Assembly: GCA_903970355.1 (NCBI GenBank)
Contig: CAJCIF010000302.1
Coordinates: 1 to 6,742, forward strand
DNA from: Actinomycetota bacterium
Lineage (GTDB): Bacteria; Cyanobacteriota; Vampirovibrionia; Obscuribacterales; Obscuribacteraceae
Length of the DNA: 6,742 nt
Direction of reading: 5' to 3'
Shown piece after piece: positions 1 through 6,576 of this stretch. The notes below the pieces were generated by a model. That model was not told where the DNA came from. It searched no databases and worked only from the letters and a program-made list of their open reading frames with translations. The position numbers and the translations under genes were made by a program. Numbering within the stretch: position 1 is the first letter of the stretch; each line of letters opens with the position of its first letter.

Positions 1-1830
1 AACATGGGTGGTTTTGGTTGGCGTGGCAGCCGTGCCGCTAGCGTTCGCATGGAGCAAGCGATGTTCCGTGAAACCGCCAGTGGTGTCAATGAATATTTGC
101 ACGGTAATAAAGGCAATGCTGTTACAAGCTACCTGAACAATCGTTTTGGACCAGTGAAGAGCGAGAAAGGTGAGCAAGCTCTTGCTATGAACGTCTGGGC
201 ATCCACCAACCCATGGGCAGCTCAATCAGGATGGTCTCCGGATATCGACACTATTCAAGATTTCATCGGCGGACACGGTGGTGACTACACCGATGCAAAC
301 AGAGGTGCCGCTGCTAACGTCAACGCTCGTTCATTGCGGAGAGACATCCAACCGCATGCCTTGTTCGGAACTGCTAAAGTGCTCGAAACTCTCGCTAATT
401 CTGATCTCGGTGCAGGCGCTCCTCAATATCAAAAGAACGTCTACATGCAGACAGTGGGCAGAGGCTTGAGCCCAGGCGTTGTAGGAGCAGCTGCTGCTAT
501 TCACCAATGGTCACCTGATCGTAGTGAGCTTACAGATCTTGGCTTTGTGCAAGAAGTTGCCAGTGTCGCAACTGCAAATAATCCGAAACCGAGACCAGAA
601 GATTTCCAAGCTGCCTATCAAACAGTGCGCGCTGATCACGGCGCACGCGCTGCCATATCCCATGGTTCAGCACCGGCTGCCCAGGTCACCATGCCTGGCG
701 GTTCAGCACCGTCTTCCGGTATACAAAGCGTGTTTACAAGCGATGCTCCTCCGGCTGCCGCGTCGCACGAACAAACGGCGTATGTAAATTACGGTGCCAC
801 CGCTCCCGGACCTGTCAATCCGGCAGATTTAGCTGGTGCTGCCGCTTCAATGGGTTCGCAGGCTCCTCAACAAAATGCAACCGTGCGCTTAGTGGGAAAT
901 CGTGGCGCCGGAGCGGCTGCCATGAATTTGATGCAAGCCCTCAATCTCAATGCCCCTCCGCCAAGAGCCGGCAATCCCAATGTTCGCTTCAGTGGCGACA
1001 TGGGTGGAATGGGTGGTGGCGGCAACCAAGACATGGTCGTCAATGCTTACGTCAGTCAGCAAGGCGGCGGCCAAGATTTTGGTCGCGATGCGCAGGGTGT
1101 TGCCCAGGCTGGTGTGAGCCAAAGAGGATTCTACATAAAGGAATCTACGCCGCAACTGCAAATCAAAATGCAGAATGCGCGCATACCGCAGCAAACGCTT
1201 TCCAATTCACAAAATATGAACGTTCTCTACTCGGTAATGAACGAAAGCGCACGCACAAACGGTGGCATGGTAGACGAAAATCTGCTTAAAGCTGCTTCCG
1301 TCGTAGCCAATCAAATGCCGCAAGAAGCTTTTACGGTGGACAACATTGTCACGGCTCAGCTCATGATGGAATCGAACTGGGGCAACAATATGAGTGCGCC
1401 AGAAATTGCAACGGCACGCGATATTATCGAGCGCATGCCGGGAGGCGGCTCAGGGGTGACGATGGATCAAGCCCGCTATGTGGTGAGATCGGAAAACATA
1501 AGAGAGATTATGAACCGTCCAGATTATGTGCCTAACATTGGCGGTGGTGGCAGTGGAGATGTTGTGCGAATAATCGGGACGGTAGCTTCAAATGACAATG
1601 GTCCGTCAATGGCACCGCCAAGACAAAATCCAATTGATATAGCAAGCGCAAGGCTCTACCAGCAGTTCAACCCAGCCACTTATAATTCGCGTGGCGGCGG
1701 TAACCGCGGCGGCGGCGGTAACCGTGGCGGCGGTGGCAACTATTACAACAATCCGAGTCGCGGCCAACCAACATTTAGAGAAAGTGGCAACGCTGATACG
1801 TCGACAGACCAAGACGCCTACTATTGGTAA
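1..1830 (+). CDS. Large Gly/Ala/Asn/Gln-rich protein with C-terminal RGG repeats, probably 5'-partial
   Basis: I do not recognise this protein family. The frame is open to the left edge; the first ATG is at base 4, but no upstream sequence is available to show a ribosome site, so the true start may lie outside the window. From that ATG it has 608 residues ending in DAYYW at a TAA. There is no cysteine anywhere, no hydrophobic segment long enough to be a convincing membrane helix, and no nucleotide-binding or hydrolase motif that I can see. Residues about 1-210 and 385-510 have mixed, probably folded composition. Residues about 215-380 are rich in Ala, Pro, Gly and Gln, including GGSAP-type repeats and a MGGMGGGG stretch, and look disordered. 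Residues 563-579 are three RGG(G)(G)N repeats followed by YYNN. Position ahead of T4SS genes suggests it belongs to the same machine; a long Gly/Gln-rich soluble tail is known from TrbL/VirB6-type proteins, so the C-terminal part of such a protein is one option. That is inference; the coding call itself is secure because of its length and sense-strand neighbours. Confidence 0.8.
   Translation, partial: NMGGFGWRGSRAASVRMEQAMFRETASGVNEYLHGNKGNAVTSYLNNRFGPVKSEKGEQALAMNVWASTNPWAAQSGWSPDIDTIQDFIGGHGGDYTDANRGAAANVNARSLRRDIQPHALFGTAKVLETLANSDLGAGAPQYQKNVYMQTVGRGLSPGVVGAAAAIHQWSPDRSELTDLGFVQEVASVATANNPKPRPEDFQAAYQTVRADHGARAAISHGSAPAAQVTMPGGSAPSSGIQSVFTSDAPPAAASHEQTAYVNYGATAPGPVNPADLAGAAASMGSQAPQQNATVRLVGNRGAGAAAMNLMQALNLNAPPPRAGNPNVRFSGDMGGMGGGGNQDMVVNAYVSQQGGGQDFGRDAQGVAQAGVSQRGFYIKESTPQLQIKMQNARIPQQTLSNSQNMNVLYSVMNESARTNGGMVDENLLKAASVVANQMPQEAFTVDNIVTAQLMMESNWGNNMSAPEIATARDIIERMPGGGSGVTMDQARYVVRSENIREIMNRPDYVPNIGGGGSGDVVRIIGTVASNDNGPSMAPPRQNPIDIASARLYQQFNPATYNSRGGGNRGGGGNRGGGGNYYNNPSRGQPTFRESGNADTSTDQDAYYW
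664..711 (+). repeat. 12-bp direct repeat encoding GSAP, 36-bp period
   Basis: The identical 12-mer GGTTCAGCACCG occurs at 664-675 and 700-711, exactly 36 bp apart and therefore in frame. It encodes the GSAP motifs of HGSAPAAQ and GGSAPSSG in the Ala/Pro/Gly-rich middle of the first gene. It is most simply a trace of internal duplication in a low-complexity linker. Confidence 0.5.
1690..1740 (+). repeat. Three tandem in-frame RGG(G)(G)N repeats
   Basis: Three consecutive units of 15, 18 and 18 nt (1690-1704, 1705-1722, 1723-1740) have the pattern CGY followed by GGC/GGT codons and AAC. They encode R-G-G-G-N, R-G-G-G-G-N and R-G-G-G-G-N near the C-terminus of the first gene. Third-codon positions vary (CGT/CGC, GGC/GGT), so the repeat is kept more strictly at the protein than at the DNA level. 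RGG tracts are known as flexible RNA-binding segments in other proteins, including glycine-rich bacterial RNA-binding proteins; whether this one binds nucleic acid is inference. Confidence 0.85.
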
Positions 1831-1962
1831 GCCCTTAGTTAAATTCTTGACAATGGTATGGGAATCTTCCCACTCCAGGGGGGAATCCCCCGATTGTATG
1901 AGAGCTTACGAAGTCCTAATCTGTGTGGTGTTGAAGGTTTTTCTCTCAACAGGCTACACGCA
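1831..1962 (+). other. 132-nt spacer with G/C-run palindromes ahead of the DUF2225 gene
   Basis: This is the only sizeable gap in the operon. It contains GGGAA-TC-TTCCC (1860-1871) and GGGGG-AAT-CCCCC (1879-1891), and the heptamer GGGAATC is repeated at 1860-1866 and 1881-1887. A TTGACA hexamer lies at 1847-1852, but I find no acceptable -10 box about 17 bp after it. The frame of the downstream gene stays open up to an ATG at 1858, so part of this stretch could be translated; I treat it as untranslated because those 35 residues look unlike a DUF2225 N-terminus and no Shine-Dalgarno precedes 1858. Confidence 0.5.
1860..1891 (+). promoter_or_regulatory. Paired palindromes / 21-bp-spaced direct repeat, possible operator or leader hairpin
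   Basis: Two short palindromes share the heptamer GGGAATC at a 21-bp period, close to two turns of B-DNA: GGGAATCTTCCC at 1860-1871 and GGGGGAATCCCCC at 1879-1891. TTCCC (1867-1871) can also pair with GGGAA (1881-1885) across a 9-nt loop, so alternative RNA hairpins are possible. There is no T-run after the second palindrome, which argues against an intrinsic terminator. The sequence pattern is seen directly; a regulatory role is inference from its place in the only long spacer. Confidence 0.35.
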
Positions 1963-2697
1963 ATGGCACTTCTCATGAATATTGAAGGCATTATTATCGG
2001 GCTCAAGAGTCTCGTTTGCCCAACCTGCAAGCAGATCTTCGCTGCACCTATGGTTGATTACTTGCCTGAGATGAACGTTATGACGCCCATGGAGACAGAC
2101 TTACACCGCGTTCTGCCCGACGGCATAGTGCGCAGCAGCATGGTGGCAATCTGCCCGAATTGTGTTTATACCTGGTGGTCAACCTCATTTGAGCTTAGCG
2201 ATGTCGACCCGGAAAGTCTTGCCAAGGCTCCTGAAGTTGAGTATTCAAAGAAATTTGCCCATGCCGTTTTTACTGGGCGTAAGATCCAGGCTCATAGTAT
2301 CGATCGTGCCGTCCTGGCTTTAAATGGCTATTGGTGCGCACGGGAATGCGGCGCTGAAACAATGCGCTGGTTGACACTGGCAGCGCAAGAATTTGTAACC
2401 GCCCTTTCTGATGAAGAATGGTACGGCAATCGCGATCGTTTTCACTATTTGCTAGCCGAAACCTATCGCTTGCTTGGTGATTTCAAAAACGCCATTAAAG
2501 AATACGGTCGCGTTCAAGCCGACTATGCCAAATTACCTCAGCAATTAATCGATCAGCAAAAGACATATGCCATGCGGAAATGGCCTGATCCGGTTGCTCT
2601 CGATCCTTCCTTTGTGAGGATCATCTACTTTCCGGAAGAGTGGGAGAAGCTCAGTGCCAACGAAGAAGATCTTATTTCAGTGCCAATGAATTTTTAG
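1963..2697 (+). CDS. DUF2225-family protein: two CPxC zinc-knuckle-like motifs plus TPR-like C-terminal half
   Basis: From the ATG at 1963 this is a 244-residue protein with the layout of the DUF2225 family. An N-terminal CPTC (C19, C22) is followed about 40 residues later by CPNC (C64, C67) and an aromatic patch, VYTWW. These four cysteines could form one split zinc-binding site. After an acidic linker come helices around the YWCAREC segment (C125, C129), then a TPR-like hairpin, FHYLLAETYRLLGDFKNAIKEY, from about residue 160. No signal peptide or membrane helix is evident, so it is probably cytoplasmic. The family has no established biochemical function; zinc binding and TPR-mediated protein contact are family-based inference. 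Start choice: the frame is open to an ATG at 1858, but that extension contains the G/C palindromes and lacks a ribosome site; 1963 has only a weak AGG 9 nt upstream, and 1975 is a further alternative. It is followed after 15 nt by the VirB3/TraL-like gene, implying co-expression with the secretion machine. Family assignment is fairly confident, start moderate. Confidence 0.78.
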   Translation: MALLMNIEGIIIGLKSLVCPTCKQIFAAPMVDYLPEMNVMTPMETDLHRVLPDGIVRSSMVAICPNCVYTWWSTSFELSDVDPESLAKAPEVEYSKKFAHAVFTGRKIQAHSIDRAVLALNGYWCARECGAETMRWLTLAAQEFVTALSDEEWYGNRDRFHYLLAETYRLLGDFKNAIKEYGRVQADYAKLPQQLIDQQKTYAMRKWPDPVALDPSFVRIIYFPEEWEKLSANEEDLISVPMNF

Positions 2698-2712
2698 AAG
2701 AGAAGAAGAGAC

Positions 2713-3051
2713 ATGGAAGACATCACACCGCTTAATTTAGAAGATCATCCAAAGCTATTTGGTCTTAGATATGACCAGCTAATCGCAATTTTGATTAGTT
2801 TGATTTTGTCTACTCAGTTTTATTCCTGGTGCAATCCTGTTACTTTCGCCGGGCAAGATTTGCGTCTTGATTTTTCCATGTTGCTCGGCATGATCGGACC
2901 GCTTTATGCCCTGGCTACCATACACGGATCAATAGGCAGCTGGGAGCAAATCATCAACTTCTATCTCACTTCGCAAGTGCTCATTCCGGGACCAGATCCA
3001 AACCCAACCCGTTTTCTCCTTGATGAAGAATACCCCCAATTTTCCGAGTAG
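2713..3051 (+). CDS. VirB3/TraL-like T4SS inner-membrane protein
   Basis: This 112-residue protein has two hydrophobic segments, about residues 19-38 and 54-72, the usual size and topology of VirB3/TraL proteins, which sit in the inner membrane and associate with the VirB4/TraC ATPase. The segment KLFGLRYDQLIAILIS resembles the start of F-plasmid TraL (a WFGLP-DELI type motif before the first helix), and the region after helix 2, GSWEQIINFYL, matches the conserved soluble tail position. A hydrophilic Pro/Asp/Glu-rich end (PGPDPNPTR onward) follows. It starts 15 nt after the DUF2225 stop; that spacer is entirely purine except for the last base and contains GAAGAGAAGAAGAG, an adequate Shine-Dalgarno. 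It ends 6 nt before the VirB4-like start, the classical VirB3-VirB4 adjacency, which supports the call. I give no gene symbol because sequence similarity is weak and judged by eye. Confidence 0.8.
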   Translation: MEDITPLNLEDHPKLFGLRYDQLIAILISLILSTQFYSWCNPVTFAGQDLRLDFSMLLGMIGPLYALATIHGSIGSWEQIINFYLTSQVLIPGPDPNPTRFLLDEEYPQFSE

Positions 3052-3057
3052 GTATCG

Positions 3058-5895
3058 ATGACTAGCTCAGTAAGCCGCCCTTACATAAAAACCAGCAATC
3101 TCTTTGGTTTGCTAAAACGATCGAAAGAAGCGTCATCTGATTCTCAGGGACCACTGGAAAATCTGCCTAGCCAATCGGTGCCGAGAACTCATCCATCGGG
3201 AGCAGGCATTTTGCCTCTCTGGGATCTTTTCCAAGATGGTGCCTCCGGGCTTGGCATACTGGTTATGAAAGACGGCAGCTACCGTTGCTGCTTTGAAATA
3301 GGTGGCGTGCATGTTAGCGGATTCGACGAAATGCGTCTTATCTCTCTCATGAACCACTTCACTGGTTTCTTGAACGGCATCGATACATCGGTGCAACTCA
3401 CGGTTATCTGCCACAACATAAGCAAGCGCGAATACTTCTCTCGCCATCCCGTTGATGTCGTCGAAGACGATTTTCTCAAGTACGTGGCGAAGGGCGTTGA
3501 AAATGATGAAGCGAATCTTCTCTCCAAAAACTTCGTACCGGAACTCAAGTTTTACGCTACCTTCTGCTATCGTCCGCCAAAACAAAAGCCTGCTAAACAC
3601 AGCGTTGTAGAAAATCTCGTCAACAATATCGTTGATGCTTTTACCAATCAAGCAGCACGCCAATCTCTCGGTATGCACGTTAAAAACGTCAGTACTTTAG
3701 TGCAGCGCGCCAGCGGTTATGTAAGTCAGCTTGGCAGTTGTGGCATGTCTGCTCGGGCAATTTCTGCTATTGAATATTTCCGCATGGTCTATCGCGAGAT
3801 GAACCCTTCTGCAATCGGAGCTGCTGAAGATATATTGCCTGAGCCATTGCGTCCTCAGGTTGCTCCTATGCCGGCTGGTTTAAGACGAATTTTCCCAGAT
3901 GCAGAGCCGGCTACCTTGAGACAGCAGCTTGCTGAGTCTCGTTACGACTTTAGCAAACCAGACTATGCCTTAATTTCAGATTACACGGCCACTGAACTTG
4001 ATGATGCCGAGATAGAAGCAGACCCCGCCCTGGAAGAAACGCGATCGAAAGGACGTTATATTCGAACTCTCTACATGAACAGGCTGCCGGAAAGAACAGG
4101 TCCGCTCTGGTTGCAACCGCTTTTGAGACTGAACTGCGAATGGCGCATGAGCATCTACGCGCACAAGCTCGACAAAGATATTTTCCGCAAGCAATTGCAA
4201 CGCAAACAATCACAAGCCCATGCCAACACCTATCAAGGCATAATGGGACAACGCTCCAGCCCGAACCAGGAAGAAGCTGAGAAAGCACAAGAAGCGGCGC
4301 AAGTTGGTTCTGAGTTGTATACAACCAACGTTGAAGTATTCAACTATGCCATTTATTTCACGATCTGTGCCGATACACTCGATGAACTCAATCGCTCTTC
4401 GGAAATGGTGAGAACAGCAGCACCACAATGCCGCGGCGCTCGATTCGTCGTTGGCCATCATGAACAGAAAGCGCTATTTGTCGGAAGCCTGCCGGGCATG
4501 GGACTCGACGTAATGCGACGCGGCAAGATTGTCCGGACACCAACGGTGCGCAATTCCTTCCCATTCGTTCATGCCAAAATCGGCTCAGAATTTGGAGATT
4601 GGTTGGGCTTTGCAAAAGAAACTCTTGAACCGGTCTTTCTCGATCCCTACGATGAAAAACTGCCTAATGCTCTTTGTGTAATCTTCGGGCAACCAGGGGA
4701 AGGTAAATCCATGGTCGCTCAGCAAATCATTCAGCTGAAGACTTTGGCTGGTGCAAAGACGGTGATTATCGACCGCTCCGGCAGCTATAAGATGCTTGCC
4801 GAAGTGTATGACGATACCGCTTATATCAAGCTTGGACCAGATGGACAAGTTTGCCTCAATCTTTATGATCTGCCGCTTTTCCAATCTGATGGCAATCCGA
4901 TCGATCCGGCTAATCCACCGGAATCTCACATCATCAAAATCTTGAATTTCCACTCCGTTATGTTGGGTGAGAAAGGCGAACAAGCACTGAATAAGGATGA
5001 GAAGCCAATTCTTATGCATGCTATTCAGGAAATTTATAAAGAAGCTGCTGCGGAAAGTCGCGTACCGTTCGAATCCGATTTAGTGGCATGGCTGCACAAA
5101 GAATCCGGTCGCACTTCCAACACACGCCGAGCCGAACTCTGTGCAGATCTGGCTAGCAGACTGAGTTTATATTGCAGAGGCGCCATTTTTGGCAAACTGT
5201 TTGACGGACCAACTACCATTCCGATGGATGCGCAATTGATGGTGTTCGATACATCAGAGCTTGCCCATGATAAAACGCTAGAAGCCGTTGTGACTTTGTT
5301 CGTCTCCGACTTTGTCTTGCGCAGAGCCGCTCAACACAAGCACGAACAGATGGTAGCCGGCAAACCGGCGCGTTTTGTATTCTGCATAGACGAACTCTGG
5401 CGCTTGCTTCGTTATGAAGGCGGTAAGACTCTTGTTGAAGATGCTTCCAGAACCAGCCGCCACTTAGGTCTCTTGTTCATGGGCATTTCCCAAGAATTAG
5501 GCGACTTGCTGAAAGACGATCGCGCTCGCAACCTTGCCACCAACAGTGCCATAAAAATCATTCTTGGTAATGATCCAAGCAACTTCGAACTTATAAAAGA
5601 ATCTTGCGGATTAACTTCACAAGAAATGTCTTCAATTGCTCACTTGACACGTAAAAACCGTGAATACAGCGATGCATTTCTCATCTATCATAAGATGTCG
5701 CGTGGGGTTGTGAAGCTGGTGGTGCCTCGTTTTATGTACTGGGTAGCTACTACCGAACCCAACCAAGATCAGCCAATGCGCACCAAGCTCATTGAATTGT
5801 GCAACGGTGATGCACGCTGGGCTTGTCACCTTCTTGCTCAGGGAGTAACTCCGGATACTTTCTCTCCCGAATATTTAAATGCCAGTGCCGGTTAA
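3058..5895 (+). CDS. VirB4/TraC-like T4SS ATPase
   Basis: This 945-residue protein is a VirB4/TraC-family ATPase, the cytoplasmic, membrane-docked motor conserved in T4SSs, which uses ATP to drive pilus/channel assembly and substrate transfer. Residues about 51-130 (from ILPLWDLF through DGSYRCCFEIGG) form the N-terminal domain typical of the family. Residues about 180-480 correspond to the variable middle region, with a charged helical hinge near 380-420. The C-terminal RecA-like domain has Walker A GQPGEGKS (544-551), Walker B FVFCIDE (773-779, with D778 and E779), and the downstream ARTSRHLG-type arginine segment (797-804 here begins SRTSRHLG) leading to GISQE, with Q812 at the usual sensor position. 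The end, with the motif YWVATTEPNQD, also fits TraC-like proteins. All catalytic residues appear intact and there is no frameshift. The length is slightly above F TraC. The ATG at 3058 follows GAGTAGG (3046-3052), which overlaps the upstream stop codon and suggests translational coupling to the TraL-like gene. Confidence 0.95.
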   Translation: MTSSVSRPYIKTSNLFGLLKRSKEASSDSQGPLENLPSQSVPRTHPSGAGILPLWDLFQDGASGLGILVMKDGSYRCCFEIGGVHVSGFDEMRLISLMNHFTGFLNGIDTSVQLTVICHNISKREYFSRHPVDVVEDDFLKYVAKGVENDEANLLSKNFVPELKFYATFCYRPPKQKPAKHSVVENLVNNIVDAFTNQAARQSLGMHVKNVSTLVQRASGYVSQLGSCGMSARAISAIEYFRMVYREMNPSAIGAAEDILPEPLRPQVAPMPAGLRRIFPDAEPATLRQQLAESRYDFSKPDYALISDYTATELDDAEIEADPALEETRSKGRYIRTLYMNRLPERTGPLWLQPLLRLNCEWRMSIYAHKLDKDIFRKQLQRKQSQAHANTYQGIMGQRSSPNQEEAEKAQEAAQVGSELYTTNVEVFNYAIYFTICADTLDELNRSSEMVRTAAPQCRGARFVVGHHEQKALFVGSLPGMGLDVMRRGKIVRTPTVRNSFPFVHAKIGSEFGDWLGFAKETLEPVFLDPYDEKLPNALCVIFGQPGEGKSMVAQQIIQLKTLAGAKTVIIDRSGSYKMLAEVYDDTAYIKLGPDGQVCLNLYDLPLFQSDGNPIDPANPPESHIIKILNFHSVMLGEKGEQALNKDEKPILMHAIQEIYKEAAAESRVPFESDLVAWLHKESGRTSNTRRAELCADLASRLSLYCRGAIFGKLFDGPTTIPMDAQLMVFDTSELAHDKTLEAVVTLFVSDFVLRRAAQHKHEQMVAGKPARFVFCIDELWRLLRYEGGKTLVEDASRTSRHLGLLFMGISQELGDLLKDDRARNLATNSAIKIILGNDPSNFELIKESCGLTSQEMSSIAHLTRKNREYSDAFLIYHKMSRGVVKLVVPRFMYWVATTEPNQDQPMRTKLIELCNGDARWACHLLAQGVTPDTFSPEYLNASAG

Positions 5896-5913
5896 CAGTA
5901 AGAGTTAAAAGAG

Positions 5914-6537
5914 ATGTTCGATTATCAAGCAGGGGAAAAATTCAAACTAACGCTCATCATGACTGGCATAGCCGGTCTAATGGCTGGCATGTTTTTTACT
6001 TTCTTGTTTATGCCTGCACCGGCACCACAGCAACATATACGTCAAAGACAGGCTTGGATGAGCAATCCGGATGTAACCGGTGTTCCGAATATGCCAGTTA
6101 CTACTTATGGCAGCGCTGCTGCCCCCAATGCGCCGAGCATCCCGGATCCAAATATTGTGGATCCAAATATGGCTCAAACGCTCATTCAACAATTCTTGCC
6201 CTTCGCCTGGGACTTGAGTGCAAGTTCCGCACAGGCAAGCCAAGAAAGAGCAATACTTTACATGACGCCTGAGTGCGCATCGGCTTACAGAACAAACATC
6301 TGGACGTCAACAATTGCACATCAAATTCATGAATCTTCAATACAAAGTCGCTTTACAGCAAACAAGGTTTATCTTGGTCCAAGCCAGGGAGATGGAACGG
6401 TTACGGTCTGTGTGGAAGGCCAGCAAGTACTGAGTGTGCCAAACCAAGCGCCGAAGACAAGAACTATAAAAGTACAGTACCAAATTAGGCACACTGCTGA
6501 AGGATTGCGAATCGGAAGCATAAGTGAGTCCAGTTAA
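5914..6537 (+). CDS. VirB8/TraE-like T4SS inner-membrane protein with NTF2-like domain
   Basis: This 207-residue protein has a short cytoplasmic N-terminus, one membrane helix at about residues 12-33, a Pro/Ala/Asn-rich linker (34-86) and a C-terminal domain (about 86-205) whose helix-helix-strand order matches the NTF2-like fold of VirB8/TraE. Particular resemblance to F TraE lies in FLPFAWDLSASSAQAS (compare FIALRLNVSSETVDAS), the helix around YMTPECASAYRTNI, and the final strands KVQYQIRHTAEGLRIGSISE. Such proteins bridge the inner membrane and the outer-membrane core and are needed for T4SS assembly. The periplasmic part has two cysteines only, C121 and C166, which might form a disulfide. 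The linker carries a DPNIVDPNM duplication. The gene starts 18 nt after the VirB4-like stop, behind TAAGAG (5899-5904). Assignment is by eye and is supported strongly by the neighbouring TraL-like and TraC-like genes; a different NTF2-fold membrane protein is the main alternative. Confidence 0.78.
   Translation: MFDYQAGEKFKLTLIMTGIAGLMAGMFFTFLFMPAPAPQQHIRQRQAWMSNPDVTGVPNMPVTTYGSAAAPNAPSIPDPNIVDPNMAQTLIQQFLPFAWDLSASSAQASQERAILYMTPECASAYRTNIWTSTIAHQIHESSIQSRFTANKVYLGPSQGDGTVTVCVEGQQVLSVPNQAPKTRTIKVQYQIRHTAEGLRIGSISESS
6144..6170 (+). repeat. 12-bp direct repeat (GGATCCAAATAT), 15-bp period, in TraE-like linker
   Basis: The identical 12-mer occurs at 6144-6155 and 6159-6170, one in-frame 15-bp step apart. 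It encodes PDPNI and VDPNM in the linker between the membrane helix and the NTF2-like domain. Perfect identity suggests a recent small tandem duplication in a spacer that tolerates length change. Confidence 0.7.
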
Positions 6538-6552
6538 CCCAGCACTTTGGGT
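6537..6552 (+). other. Short hairpin between the TraE-like gene and the last gene
   Basis: ACCCA (6537-6541) and TGGGT (6548-6552) can form a 5-bp stem with a 6-nt loop immediately after the TraE-like stop codon. There is no T-run after it and the next gene has a strong ribosome site 12 nt further on, so it is not an intrinsic terminator. It might slow processing or decay of the message, or be chance. Confidence 0.3.
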
Positions 6553-6564
6553 GATGCGATGACC

Positions 6565-6570
6565 GAGGAG
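6565..6570 (+). promoter_or_regulatory. Strong Shine-Dalgarno GAGGAG
   Basis: GAGGAG lies 6 nt before the ATG at 6577. It is the best ribosome binding site in the window and fixes the start of the right-edge gene. Confidence 0.85.
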
Positions 6571-6576
6571 TTTTGA

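Noticed and set aside
1860..1891. Intrinsic terminator after the first gene
   Set aside because: The G/C stems are not followed by a T-run (the next bases are GATTGTATGAG), so a rho-independent terminator is not supported.
1847..1900. Sigma-70 promoter starting from TTGACA at 1847
   Set aside because: The -35 hexamer is perfect but nothing like TATAAT is found at 16-18 bp; TATGAG-like bases at 1897 are too far away.
1691..1978. + strand frame of 95 codons spanning the RGG repeat and the spacer
   Set aside because: Its Ala/Val/Thr-rich start is just the GGC repeat read in another frame; it overlaps the end of the first gene and has no ribosome site.
2428..2440. Cyanobacterial HIP1 octamer (GCGATCGC)
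   Set aside because: CGATCG hexamers occur several times (for example near 2300, 2434, 3118, 4043 and 5518), but I find no exact octamer, so they give no taxonomic evidence.
3133..3678. Antisense open frame of 181 codons inside the VirB4-like gene
   Set aside because: It lies fully opposite a well-supported ATPase gene, its product has no recognisable domain, and it has no convincing ribosome site.
5823..6272. 149-codon + strand frame overlapping the end of the VirB4-like gene and the TraE-like gene
   Set aside because: It conflicts with two supported genes, and its product is Ser/Arg/Cys-rich without domain features, as expected of an out-of-frame shadow.
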